A stretch of 64,000 nucleotides of DNA from Arenimonas caeni. GTDB taxonomy: Bacteria; Pseudomonadota; Gammaproteobacteria; Xanthomonadales; Xanthomonadaceae. The stretch is from NCBI RefSeq assembly GCF_003024235.1, contig NZ_KZ679088.1, forward strand, positions 105,640 through 169,639. Reading direction: 5' to 3'. Every line of letters begins with the position of its first letter. Position 1 is the first letter of the stretch. Positions 1 to 9,907 of the stretch are shown here, one piece after another. A program made the position numbers and the translations under genes. The notes beneath the pieces were generated by a model that saw only the letters and a program-made list of their open reading frames with translations, searched no databases and had not been told where the DNA came from.

Positions 1-2
1 TG

Positions 3-569
3 AATGAGGCGTACCGAGTCGATTTTAGTGGGGCGGCGAATGGTCGTGTAGGCATACGGGCCAAAGCCATACCGTCCGCGCCGGACATGCACGTTGTCGC
101 ATTCGGCAGAAGCTACCTAGTGGATAAACCGTACTTGGAGTCAATTCGCGAGTTGAGACACGGCGACAGAGACGGCGCACCCAACTACGACGGCGACGCG
201 GACCCAGCGGCATTCTTCAAGAAGATGCAGGACACCGGCGGCGATCGCTTTGCCTTTTACATTACTGAAACCCTTACTCGGAAGCACAACGCAGCGTGGC
301 CGGGTTGGGCTGACTACGCGCCGGAATTGGCAACATTTCGGGAGGAAGCACAGGCGAACGCGCGCAAACTAGGGGTCGATGACGACTTTGCTGGCCTCTT
401 GCTGCGGGATGACGCGACCCTTAACTACGTCCTGAACTACGTCTACTCCGCCGAAGCGGCTGGCCATGACGTGGAGTTCCAGAGCAGCGTTGCGAGCTGC
501 GTGATCAAGTCAATATGGGACAATCGCGACCTCAGAGAAAGTCTTGAGAAGAAGTGGTCGAATTTCTAG
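3..569 (+). CDS. Hypothetical protein, 5'-truncated by the window edge
   Basis: Unrecognised protein. An ATG at 87 would give 160 residues, but the same frame is open with no stop back to base 3, so the gene probably begins outside the window and the ATG at 87 is not a safe start. The visible protein is soluble-looking, rich in Asp/Glu and aromatic residues, with no signal peptide, membrane segment or motif I can name. Its GC content (about 52-58% in the lines I counted) is clearly below that of the genes from 850 onward, and its codon use includes many A/T-ending codons. With the attC-like site about 110 bases downstream this fits an integron gene cassette, which typically carries foreign, uncharacterised genes. 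Function unknown. Confidence 0.55.
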   Translation, partial: NEAYRVDFSGAANGRVGIRAKAIPSAPDMHVVAFGRSYLVDKPYLESIRELRHGDRDGAPNYDGDADPAAFFKKMQDTGGDRFAFYITETLTRKHNAAWPGWADYAPELATFREEAQANARKLGVDDDFAGLLLRDDATLNYVLNYVYSAEAAGHDVEFQSSVASCVIKSIWDNRDLRESLEKKWSNF

Positions 570-848
570 CGACGGGTCTGAGGTCAGGCTGCGTCCGCCC
601 TGCTGTTCGCACTCCCGTGGAGGACGCTTCACAAGTGTTGTCCACTTGTACCCTTCGTTGTACAGCGCTGGCTGGGGCCTAACTATTCAAGCCCACGCCG
701 CGTCGCGGCGCGCCCTGACTCAGGTTTTACGTGGCATGGCTTGATGTCCGCTCCTGGCCGGAAACGGAAGTCCGCCGCCCCTGAGATGCCGGTCGCCGCC
801 ACCCAAGTGGGCTGGCTCCCACAGGCCTCGTCCACCCCGGCCAGTGGC
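570..848. other. Intergenic region at the foreign/core boundary
   Basis: There is no convincing gene here. It holds the attC-like site at 677-730. Base composition rises to the window's normal high GC after about 740, so the boundary between acquired and core DNA lies near the attC site. Short open frames across 544-1004 look like shadows with no start context. Confidence 0.5.
677..730 (+). other. Integron attC-like recombination site
   Basis: The site begins with GCCTAAC (677-683), an exact RYYYAAC R'' core. Next come TATTCAAGCC, a perfect 7-bp palindrome CGCCGCG/T/CGCGGCG, then TGACTCAGG and a degenerate R' core GTTTTAC (724-730). Order and wording match the class 1 and Xanthomonas attC pattern (AAGCCGACGCCGCTTCGCGGCG ending in CTCAGGCGTTAG), although the site is shorter than usual at 54 bp. 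Only the G of R' belongs to a cassette; the following six bases come from whatever lies beyond the array, so a poor R' match fits the last attC of an array. No integrase gene is in view. Confidence 0.6.
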
Positions 849-3479
849 TCAGGCCGACGTCCGCACGAAGCGCTCGAGGATTTCCTCGGCCGAGGCCGGC
901 TTCGAGAACAGGTAGCCCTGGCCCAGGCCCAGGCCGAGCAGGCGCAGCTGGTAGCGCTGCTCCTCGGCTTCGATGCCCTCGGCGATCACTTCAAGGCCGA
1001 GTGAGTCGGCCAGCAGGCGGATGGCGCGCACGATGGCGGTGCTGCCGCCGCTCTCGCCGCTGCGCAGTTCGTGCACGAAGCTGCGGTCGATCTTCAGCCC
1101 GTGCAGCGGGAAGCGGTGCAGGTAGCTGAGCGAGGAATAGCCGGTGCCGAAGTCGTCCAGCAGGGTGAGCACGCCGGCCTCGCGCAGCCGCACCAGGCAA
1201 TCGCGCACCTGGTCGGGCTGCTCGAGCAGGGCGCCTTCGGTGACCTCCAGGCGCAGGTTTTCCGGCTTGACGCCATGGCGCGACATCAGCTCGAGCAGGC
1301 GAGCGTCGAAGTCCGGCGCGCGCAGGTGCCGCGGCGAGACGTTGAGCGTGGTGTAGGCGCGGCCCGCGGACAGCCGGCGGATGTCCTGGCAGACGCGGTC
1401 GTATATCTGCCAGTCCATCTGCTCGAGGCTGCCGGTTTCCTCGGCGATGCCCAGGAACTCGCCGGGCGTGCTGAGCCCGCGCACCGGATGGTGCCAGCGC
1501 ATCAGCGCCTCGAAACCCACCAGGTGGCCATCGGCGAGCGTGAGGATGGGCTGGTAGTGCGGCACGAACTCCTGGCGCTGCAGCGCGCGGCGCAGGTCGC
1601 CCTCGAGTTCGAGCAGCTTGAGCGCGGCCTCGTGCAGCTGTTCGTCGAACAGCGCGTAACGCTGGCGGCCGGTGGCCTTGGCGCGGTACATGGCCACGTC
1701 GGCGTCGCGCAGCAGTTCTTCCGGGCTGCGGTAGCGGCCGTCCACCAGCGCGACGCCGATGCTGGCCGAGGTGTAGAGCTCCTTGCCGGCGATGCGCATC
1801 GGCTCGGCCAGCGACTCGATCACGCGCTCGGCCACGGCCACGGCCTCGTCGGCCGAGTGGATGAAGTCGAGCACGATCGCGAACTCGTCGCCGCCCAGGC
1901 GCGCGACCATGTCCGGGTCGCGCACGCAGCGGCCGATGCGGCGTGCGGCTTCCTTGAGCAGTTCGTCGCCGACCAGGTGGCCGACCGAATCGTTCACCAC
2001 CTTGAAGCGGTCGAGGTCGAGGAACAGCACCGCGAACAGCTGGGTCGGGTCGTAGCGGTAGCGCGACAGCGCCATGCCCATGCGGCCCAGCAGGTGGCTG
2101 CGGTTGGGCAGGCCGGTGAGCGTGTCGTGCATGGCCTCGTGCTTGAGCTTGTGCTCCATGCGCTCGCGCACCGAGATCTGGTCGCGCAGCTCGCGGTTGG
2201 CCTCGGCCAGCTCGCTGGTGCGCGCCGCCACGCGCTGTTCGAGCTCGGCGTAGGCCTCGCGCAGCGACTCGTGCGCCTGGCGCCGCTCCAGCGCCTGGGC
2301 GATGTGGAAGGAGACGAAGCTCAGCAGTTCCTGGTCGCGCCGCGTGTAGAGGTAGTCGGGCGTGTAGCTCTGCACGGCGATGACGCCGGCCACCTTGCCT
2401 TCGATCTGCAGCGGCACGCCCAGCCAGCACACCGAGGGCGTGCCGAAGGACAGCACCTTGCCCTCGGCGACCAGCCGGTGGATGCCGTCGCGGTCGGCCA
2501 GCAGCGGCGCGCCGGTGGCCAGCACGTACTCGGTGAGGCCGCTCGCGAGCCGGCGGCGCGGGCGCGCCATGTCGCGTTCGTCCACCGAGTACGGGAAGTC
2601 GAGCTCCTCGCCGTCGGGCGTGAGCAGGGCGATGAAGAAGTTGCGGGCGTCGAGCAGGTCGCTGACGATGCCGTGCACCTCGGCGTAGAAGACCTCGATG
2701 CTTTCGCTGCGGCCGGCCTGCTCGGCGATGCGGAACAGGGCCGCCTGCAGGCGCTCGCTGCGTTCGCGCTCGGCCACCTGCTCGCGCAGTTCGCGGGTGC
2801 GTTCCTCGACGCGGCGCTCGAGTTCTTCCTGGGCATCGCGCCGGGCCAGCGCGGTGAGGATGTGCTGGGCCACGTAACCGAGCAGGGCGCGGTCGTCCTC
2901 GGTGTAGCGCGATTCGGGGTCGTAGCTCTGCACCACCACCGCGCCGCGCACCTCGCCCTCGTCGAGCATGGGCACGCCCAGCCAGTCCTCGCTGTCGGGG
3001 CCCAGGCGCGCGTCGTGGTCCACGCCCAGTTCGCGCCGCACCTGGTCGGAGGGGCCGAGCACCGGCTTGCCGTGGCGGATCAGGGCCAGCGTGAGGCTGT
3101 TGCCCATCTCCGAGGCCGGGATCGCCTCGTCCGGGTCGGGCCGCTCCGGGTCCAGGCTGTCGGCGAAGTAGATGAAGCGCATCGTGTCGGTCTCGGGCGA
3201 GTACCGGACGATGTAGAAGTTCTCGGCATACATGAGCCGGCCGACGATCTCGTGCAGGCCCTGCATCACCGTGGCGGTGTCCTCGCCGGAGCTGGCCAGG
3301 TCGGAGATGGCGAACAGGGCGCGCTGCAGGCGCTCGGCCCGGCCCAGGCGCTCGACATCCACCCGCAGGCGCTGCACCTCGGCCGCCAGGGTGGCGGGGT
3401 CGCTGGCGCGCAGGCGCACCGGCTCCACGGCGGCGGTGCCGGCCTGGGCGGTGGGCGAAAGCGGGCGGTCTGGCTTCAA
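849..3479 (-). CDS. GAF-GAF-GGDEF-EAL cyclic-di-GMP signalling protein
   Basis: Dual-domain protein of about 876 residues that can in principle make and break c-di-GMP. From the N-terminus: a short coiled segment, GAF 1 (about 55-205), a coiled linker, GAF 2 (about 250-395), another coiled linker, a GGDEF domain (motif RLGGDEF near 529, with an RDPD inhibitory I-site five residues before it) and an EAL domain (GFEAL near 656, then DDFGTGYSSL, KIDRSF and EVIAEGIE). Both catalytic signatures look intact. There are no membrane segments, so it is cytoplasmic and probably senses a small ligand or redox cue through the GAFs. The frame stays open upstream into the ABC gene. I chose TTG at 3479 because GGGGAAGG lies six bases before it; a GTG about 20 codons later is possible. 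It follows the ABC ATPase gene after 35 bases, so co-transcription is likely. Confidence 0.88.
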   Translation of the reverse strand: MKPDRPLSPTAQAGTAAVEPVRLRASDPATLAAEVQRLRVDVERLGRAERLQRALFAISDLASSGEDTATVMQGLHEIVGRLMYAENFYIVRYSPETDTMRFIYFADSLDPERPDPDEAIPASEMGNSLTLALIRHGKPVLGPSDQVRRELGVDHDARLGPDSEDWLGVPMLDEGEVRGAVVVQSYDPESRYTEDDRALLGYVAQHILTALARRDAQEELERRVEERTRELREQVAERERSERLQAALFRIAEQAGRSESIEVFYAEVHGIVSDLLDARNFFIALLTPDGEELDFPYSVDERDMARPRRRLASGLTEYVLATGAPLLADRDGIHRLVAEGKVLSFGTPSVCWLGVPLQIEGKVAGVIAVQSYTPDYLYTRRDQELLSFVSFHIAQALERRQAHESLREAYAELEQRVAARTSELAEANRELRDQISVRERMEHKLKHEAMHDTLTGLPNRSHLLGRMGMALSRYRYDPTQLFAVLFLDLDRFKVVNDSVGHLVGDELLKEAARRIGRCVRDPDMVARLGGDEFAIVLDFIHSADEAVAVAERVIESLAEPMRIAGKELYTSASIGVALVDGRYRSPEELLRDADVAMYRAKATGRQRYALFDEQLHEAALKLLELEGDLRRALQRQEFVPHYQPILTLADGHLVGFEALMRWHHPVRGLSTPGEFLGIAEETGSLEQMDWQIYDRVCQDIRRLSAGRAYTTLNVSPRHLRAPDFDARLLELMSRHGVKPENLRLEVTEGALLEQPDQVRDCLVRLREAGVLTLLDDFGTGYSSLSYLHRFPLHGLKIDRSFVHELRSGESGGSTAIVRAIRLLADSLGLEVIAEGIEAEEQRYQLRLLGLGLGQGYLFSKPASAEEILERFVRTSA

Positions 3480-3514
3480 GTGGGGCCTTCCCCTGTGGCC
3501 TTCACGCGAGTGTA

Positions 3515-5022
3515 TCAGCCCGCCGGGACCGCGCCGGGGAGCAGGTCCCCGGGGGTCCCGACGGCCTGCAGCCGGCCGTCGGCGAGCATCGCGCAGCGCT
3601 CGGCCAGGGCCCGGGCGGCGGCGAAATCGTGGGTGATGAACAGCAGGGCCAGGCCGCGTTCGCGCTTGAGCCGGCCCAGCAGGGCGAGCACGCCGGCCCG
3701 GTGCTGGGCGTCGAGCGCCGACACCGCCTCGTCGCAGACCAGCAGCTCGGGGTCGGTGGACAGGGCGCGGGCGATGGCCACGCGCTGGCGCTGGCCGCCG
3801 GAGAGCTGGTGCGGCCAGCGTCCGGCCAGCGACGGATCGAGGCCCACGGCCTGCAGCAGTTCCCCGGCCCTGGCCCGGCGCGCCGCCGGGCCGGCCAGGC
3901 CGTGGATGCGCAGCGGCTCGGAGACCAGCGCATGCACGCGCATGCGCGGGTCGAGCGAGGCCGACGGGTCCTGGAACACCACGCCGATGCGCCGTCGCAG
4001 CGCCCGCAGCCGGCCGGGCGGGGCCGCCAGCAGGTCCTCGCCGTCGAACAGGATGCGGCCGGCCACGCCGCGGCGCATCAGCCGCAGCAGTGCGCGGCCC
4101 AGGCTGGACTTGCCGCTGCCGCTTTCGCCCACCAGGGCCAGGCACTCGCCGCGGCGGAGTTCGAGGTCGATGCCCGACAGCACGGGCGCGGCCTGGCCGG
4201 CGTAGGTGATGCGCACCGACTTGAGCCGCACCAGTTCCGGACCCGGCGCGTGCGCCTCGGCCACGGGCAGGCGGTCGGCGGCCAGCAGTTCGCGGGTGTA
4301 GGCATGCGCGGGGCGCGCGAACACGGCCTCGGCCGGGCCGCTTTCGACCAGTTCGCCACCGCGCAGGATCGCCAGGTGCTGGGCATGCGCCGCCACCATC
4401 GGCAGGTCGTGGCTGACCAGCAGCACGGCCAGCCCGAGCTCCGCGCGCAGCTGGTCAAACAGGCCCAGGGCCTCGCGCGCCAGGCGCGGGTCGAGCGCCG
4501 AGGTGGGTTCGTCCGCGAGCAGCACACGTGGCCGGCCGGCCAGGGCCAGGGCCACCAGCACGCGCTGGCGCTGGCCGCCCGAGAGCTGGTGCGGAAACCG
4601 GCGCAGCAGGGCCGGCGGATCGGGCAGCTGCAGGCGCCCGAACAGGGCCAGGGCCTCGCGCTGCGCCCCGGCGCGGTCGAGCCCGCGCAGCACGCGCAGG
4701 CTTTCGGCCAGCTGGTCGCCGACGCGGCGCAGCGGGTGCAGCGCGGCCTGCGGGTCCTGCGGCACCCAGGCCAGCACGCGGCCGGGCAGGCGGGCGTGGG
4801 CGGCCGAGCCCAGGGCGATGGCCTGGCCATCGACGTGCAGTTCGCCGCGCGACTGCAGGCCGGGCGGCAGCAGGCCGAGCAGGGCCGCCAGGCTCAGGCT
4901 CTTGCCGCTGCCGCTTTCGCCCACCAGCGCCAGGCAGCGGCCCGCCTCGAGCGAAAGGTCGAGCGGGCCGAGCAGGCGCCGCGCGCCCGCGAACACTTCC
5001 AGGCCGCGGATGTCGAGTGCGC

Positions 5023-5026
<4 letters not shown>
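3515..5026 (-). CDS. Peptide ABC transporter, tandem ATP-binding protein (DppD-DppF fusion, YejF type)
   Basis: A 503-residue protein with two complete ABC ATPase halves, which energises uptake of oligopeptides or related substrates at the inner membrane. Each half has a Walker A motif GESGSGKS and a signature LSGGQRQRV. The Walker B regions read LLADEPTSALD and LVCDEAVSALD. Duplicated ATPases of about 500-540 residues are typical of YejF/GsiA-like subunits. The ATG at 5026 overlaps the stop of the upstream permease in a TCAT/ATGA 4-nt overlap, which fixes the start and implies translational coupling. The usual partners (binding protein and DppB/YejB permease) are not in the window, because the operon starts with the DppC-type permease facing hemB. 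Confidence 0.9.
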
Positions 5027-6913
<1,887 letters not shown>

Positions 6914-6914
6914 C

Positions 6915-7754
6915 ATGACCGCTCGCTACGCCGTGTTCGGGCACCCGGTGGTGCACTCGCTGTCGCCGCGCATCCATGCCGCCTTCGGCAGCCAGCTGGG
7001 CATCGCGATGGAGTACGCCGCCATCGACGCCACCCCGGAAGACTTCGCCACCGCGCTGGCGGCCTTCGCCGACGCCGGCGGCCTCGGCGCCAACGTCACG
7101 CTGCCGCACAAGGAGCGCGCGCTCGCGCTGTGCGCCAGCGCCAGCGAGCGTGCCCGCCGCGCCGGCGCCGCCAACACGCTCACCCGCCGCGACGGTGCCT
7201 GGCACGGCGAGAACACCGACGGCCTGGGCCTGGTGCACGACCTCACCGAGCGCCGCCGCATCGACCTGCGCGCCCGCCGCGTGCTGATGCTCGGCGCCGG
7301 CGGCGCCGCCCGCGGCACCGCGCCGGCCCTGCTCGACGCCGGCATCGACGAACTGTGGATCGTCAACCGCACGCCCGAGCGCGCCGATGCGCTGGCCGAT
7401 GCCCTCGGCGAACCGGGCCGCGTGCATACCCGCTACTGGGACGACCTGCGCAACCTCGGCGCCTTCGACATGGTCATCAACGCCACCTCGGCCGGCCGCG
7501 GCGGTTCGATCGACCTGCCCTTCACCCTGGCGACCAAGCGTACCTTGGCGGTGGACCTGAGCTACGGCGAGGCGGCGGTGCCGTTCCTGGCCTGGGCCGA
7601 GGCCGCCGGCTGCGAACAGCGCATCGACGGCATCGGCATGCTGGTCGAGCAGGCCGCCGAGAGTTTCGCGATCTGGCACGGCAGGCGCCCCGACACCGAC
7701 CCGGTGTTCGAATCGCTCAGCGCCCGCGCCGGCGTGCTGCACACGGCGGACTGA
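6915..7754 (+). CDS. aroE: Shikimate dehydrogenase
   Basis: NADPH-dependent reduction of 3-dehydroshikimate to shikimate in aromatic amino acid synthesis. The protein has 279 residues, with the substrate motif SLSPRIH at the N-terminus, catalytic lysine in NVTLPHKE (Lys66) and aspartate in GENTDG (Asp102). The nucleotide loop is GAGGAARG, with NRT downstream for the NADP phosphate, and the C-terminal substrate motif is [13 protein letters not shown]. The start at 6915 has AAGGAGG (6902-6908) upstream and is one base after the hemB stop, so the two genes form an operon. It converges on the gamma-carbonic anhydrase gene with 12 bases between stops. Confidence 0.96.
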   Translation: MTARYAVFGHPVVHSLSPRIHAAFGSQLGIAMEYAAIDATPEDFATALAAFADAGGLGANVTLPHKERALALCASASERARRAGAANTLTRRDGAWHGENTDGLGLVHDLTERRRIDLRARRVLMLGAGGAARGTAPALLDAGIDELWIVNRTPERADALADALGEPGRVHTRYWDDLRNLGAFDMVINATSAGRGGSIDLPFTLATKRTLAVDLSYGEAAVPFLAWAEAAGCEQRIDGIGMLVEQAAESFAIWHGRRPDTDPVFESLSARAGVLHTAD

Positions 7755-7766
7755 GCCGCCGCGGGT

Positions 7767-8300
7767 TCAGCCGGCCAGGTACTCGTCCTTCAGCCGGACG
7801 TAGTGCTTGGCGCTGTAGTAGAGCTGCTCGATTTCCTTGTCGGTGAGGTGGCGCACCGGCTTGGCCGGGTTGCCCAGCCACAGCTCGCCGGCCAGCACCT
7901 TCTTGCCCGGGGGCACCACGGCGCCGGCGCCCACGAAGCCGTGGTCCATCACCATCGCGCCGTCGAGCACGGTGGCGCCCATGCCGATGAGCACCGCGTT
8001 GCCGATGGTGCAGGCGTGGATGATGGCGCCGTGGCCGATGGTGACGTCGTCGCCGATGATCGTCGGGAAGCCGTCGGGCCGGGTGTAGGGGCCGTCGTGC
8101 GTGACGTGCACGATGGTGCCGTCCTGGATGTTGGTGCGGGCGCCGATGCGGATGTGGTTCACGTCGCCGCGGATGACGCAGCCGGGCCAGACCGAGCTGT
8201 CCTCGCCCAGGTGCACGTCGCCGATGACGGTGGCCGCCGGGTCCACGTAGGCCCGGGCGCCGAGGGTGGGCAGGATGCCCTTGTAGGGTCGGATGTTCAT
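7767..8300 (-). CDS. Gamma-carbonic anhydrase-like hexapeptide-repeat protein (YrdA/PaaY family)
   Basis: A 177-residue left-handed beta-helix protein. Hexapeptide turns of the [LIV]-G-x-x pattern run through residues 15-135 (for example VIGDVHLGEDSSVWPG and IGHGAIIHACTIG). The three histidines that bind zinc in gamma-carbonic anhydrases are present in IVHVTH and IGHGAIIH, and a C-terminal helix follows. Members are trimeric and cytoplasmic. Many bind metal, but carbonic anhydrase activity is not proven for most, so the physiological role is uncertain. Monocistronic, and divergent from the aldehyde dehydrogenase gene with 48 bases between starts. Confidence 0.88.
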   Translation of the reverse strand: MNIRPYKGILPTLGARAYVDPAATVIGDVHLGEDSSVWPGCVIRGDVNHIRIGARTNIQDGTIVHVTHDGPYTRPDGFPTIIGDDVTIGHGAIIHACTIGNAVLIGMGATVLDGAMVMDHGFVGAGAVVPPGKKVLAGELWLGNPAKPVRHLTDKEIEQLYYSAKHYVRLKDEYLAG

Positions 8301-8336
8301 GGGGCCAGTTTAGCGCCCTGCCCCCCTGCCGGGGGC

Positions 8337-8342
8337 TAGAAT
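8337..8342 (+). promoter_or_regulatory. -10 box TAGAAT, predicted leaderless start of the aldehyde dehydrogenase gene
   Basis: TAGAAT ends six bases before the ATG at 8349, so transcription would begin at or next to the start codon. No Shine-Dalgarno is seen. The same arrangement recurs at xthA, uvrD and the MFS gene. Confidence 0.45.
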
Positions 8343-8348
8343 CAGGCC

Positions 8349-9767
8349 ATGGACACCCCCGCCCACCCCGACGAAGAACTCCGCCCGCTGCTGGCCCGCC
8401 TGCGCGACGCCCACCAGCGCCAGGTGCCCGGTTACCGGCAGCGCATGGACGACCTCAAGCGGCTGGCCGAGGCCGTCCGGCGGCATCGCGACGACCTGGT
8501 GAAGGCGGTGTCGGCCGACTTCGGCCGGCGCTCGCGCCACGAGACCCTGGCCGCCGACGTGATGGTGACGCTCGACGAGATCGCCCACCTGCGCCGCAAG
8601 TTGCGCAAGTGGATGCGGCCCGAGCGCCCGGGCGTGAACTGGGCCTTCCTGCCGGCGCGCGCCGAGGTCCGCCGGCAGCCGCTGGGCGTGGTGGGCATCG
8701 TGGCGCCGTGGAACTATCCGATCCAGCTGGCCCTGGTGCCGCTGGCCGACGCCATCGCCGCCGGCAACCACGTGATGATCAAGCCCTCGGAGCACACGCC
8801 GCGCACCTCGGCGCTGCTGGCGCGCCTGGTCGACGAAGTGTTCCCGCCCGAGCGCGTGCTGGTGGTGCAGGGGGACGCCGCGGTCGGCGCGGCCTTCAGC
8901 CGGCTGGCCTTCGACCACCTGCTCTTCACCGGTTCCACCGTGGTCGGCCGCGCCGTGATGGCCGCGGCGGCGCCCAACCTGGTGCCGGTGACGCTGGAGC
9001 TGGGCGGCAAGTCGCCGGCGCTGATTGCGCCGGGTTACCCGATCGAACACGCGGCCGAGCGCATCGCCGCCGGCAAGTGCTTCAACGCCGGCCAGACCTG
9101 CGTGGCGCCCGACTACGTGCTGGTGCCGCGGGCCCAGCGCGACGAGTTCGTGCGCGCCTGGCTGGCCGCGGTGCGGCGGCGCTACCCCTCGCTGGCCGGC
9201 AACCCCGACTACACCGCGGTGGTGAACCACCGCCAGGCCGAGCGCCTGCGCGAGTGGCTCGACGATGCCCGCGACCGCGGCGTCAGCGTGGTGCAGCACC
9301 GCCCCGACGACCAGCCGGTGCCGCCGGGCGTGGAGGTGCTGCCGCCCACCGTGCTGCTCGACCCGCCCGACGAGGCGAAGGTGATGCAGGAGGAGATCTT
9401 CGGCCCGCTGCTGCCGGTGAAGTCCTACGACTCGCACGACGAGGCCATCGCCTACATCCTCGGCCGCGACCGGCCGCTGGCCTTCTACCCCTTCGACCGC
9501 GACCGCGCGCGCCTGCGCCGCACGCTCGACACCGTGGTGGCCGGCAGCGTCTGCGTGAACGACACCCTGATCCAGTTCGGCCAGCACTCCCTGCCGATCG
9601 GCGGCGTCGGCCCCAGCGGCATGGGCCAGTACCACGGCGAGTCCGGCTTCCTCACCTTCACCAAGCGCATGCCGGTGCTCTACCAGTCGCGCCTGAACGG
9701 CATGTTCCTGTTCGACCCGCCGTTCGGGAAGCTGGCCGACTTCGTCGTCAAGTTCCTCACCCGCTGA
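8349..9767 (+). CDS. NAD(P)-dependent aldehyde dehydrogenase, coniferyl-aldehyde-dehydrogenase-like
   Basis: A 472-residue soluble aldehyde dehydrogenase that oxidises an aldehyde to the acid. It carries the motif VAPWNYPIQL, the Rossmann loop FTGSTVVGR, the catalytic glutamate in LELGGKSP and the catalytic cysteine in FNAGQTCVAPDY. The short class 3 architecture, the C-terminus (MGQYHGESGFLTFTKRM) and a hydrophobic tail resemble CalB-type coniferyl aldehyde dehydrogenases and fatty aldehyde dehydrogenases. The true substrate cannot be told from sequence; no aromatic-degradation genes are nearby. The ATG at 8349 has a -10 box just upstream and no Shine-Dalgarno, suggesting a leaderless message. 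Confidence 0.88.
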   Translation: MDTPAHPDEELRPLLARLRDAHQRQVPGYRQRMDDLKRLAEAVRRHRDDLVKAVSADFGRRSRHETLAADVMVTLDEIAHLRRKLRKWMRPERPGVNWAFLPARAEVRRQPLGVVGIVAPWNYPIQLALVPLADAIAAGNHVMIKPSEHTPRTSALLARLVDEVFPPERVLVVQGDAAVGAAFSRLAFDHLLFTGSTVVGRAVMAAAAPNLVPVTLELGGKSPALIAPGYPIEHAAERIAAGKCFNAGQTCVAPDYVLVPRAQRDEFVRAWLAAVRRRYPSLAGNPDYTAVVNHRQAERLREWLDDARDRGVSVVQHRPDDQPVPPGVEVLPPTVLLDPPDEAKVMQEEIFGPLLPVKSYDSHDEAIAYILGRDRPLAFYPFDRDRARLRRTLDTVVAGSVCVNDTLIQFGQHSLPIGGVGPSGMGQYHGESGFLTFTKRMPVLYQSRLNGMFLFDPPFGKLADFVVKFLTR

Positions 9768-9779
9768 CCCCACCTCCCC

Positions 9780-9863
9780 CTGCAGGAGCGCCTTCAGGCG
9801 CGAAGCTCTCGTGGGAGGGCCTTCAGGCCCGAAAAGCCTTCGCGCCTGAAGGCGCTCCTGCAG
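9780..9863. repeat. REP-like compound palindrome
   Basis: Perfect 26-bp inverted repeats (9780-9805 and 9838-9863) built on CAGGAGCGCCTTCAGGCGCG flank a second short palindrome, GTGGGAGGGCCTTCAGGCCCGA. Heads of the GTGG/GTAG type followed by a GC palindrome are typical REP units mobilised by RAYT transposases in Xanthomonads and Pseudomonads. The element lies between the aldehyde dehydrogenase and prlC genes and may act as a terminator. A single half-unit recurs over the uvrD stop codon. Confidence 0.75.
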
Positions 9864-9907
9864 GGGCGGACATTGAAAACCCCGCGCCACGCCGCCAGAT
9901 GATGCCC

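Noticed and set aside
849..4145. A single 1098-residue minus-strand protein joining the GGDEF-EAL frame to sequence upstream
   Set aside because: The upstream 220 residues are low-complexity Arg/Ala/Pro in the wrong frame over the ABC ATPase gene. The real gene must begin after 3515.
1071..4205. A 1044-residue plus-strand open frame opposite the GGDEF-EAL and ABC genes
   Set aside because: Antisense to two genes with intact catalytic motifs; composition is His/Val/Ala/Gln filler.
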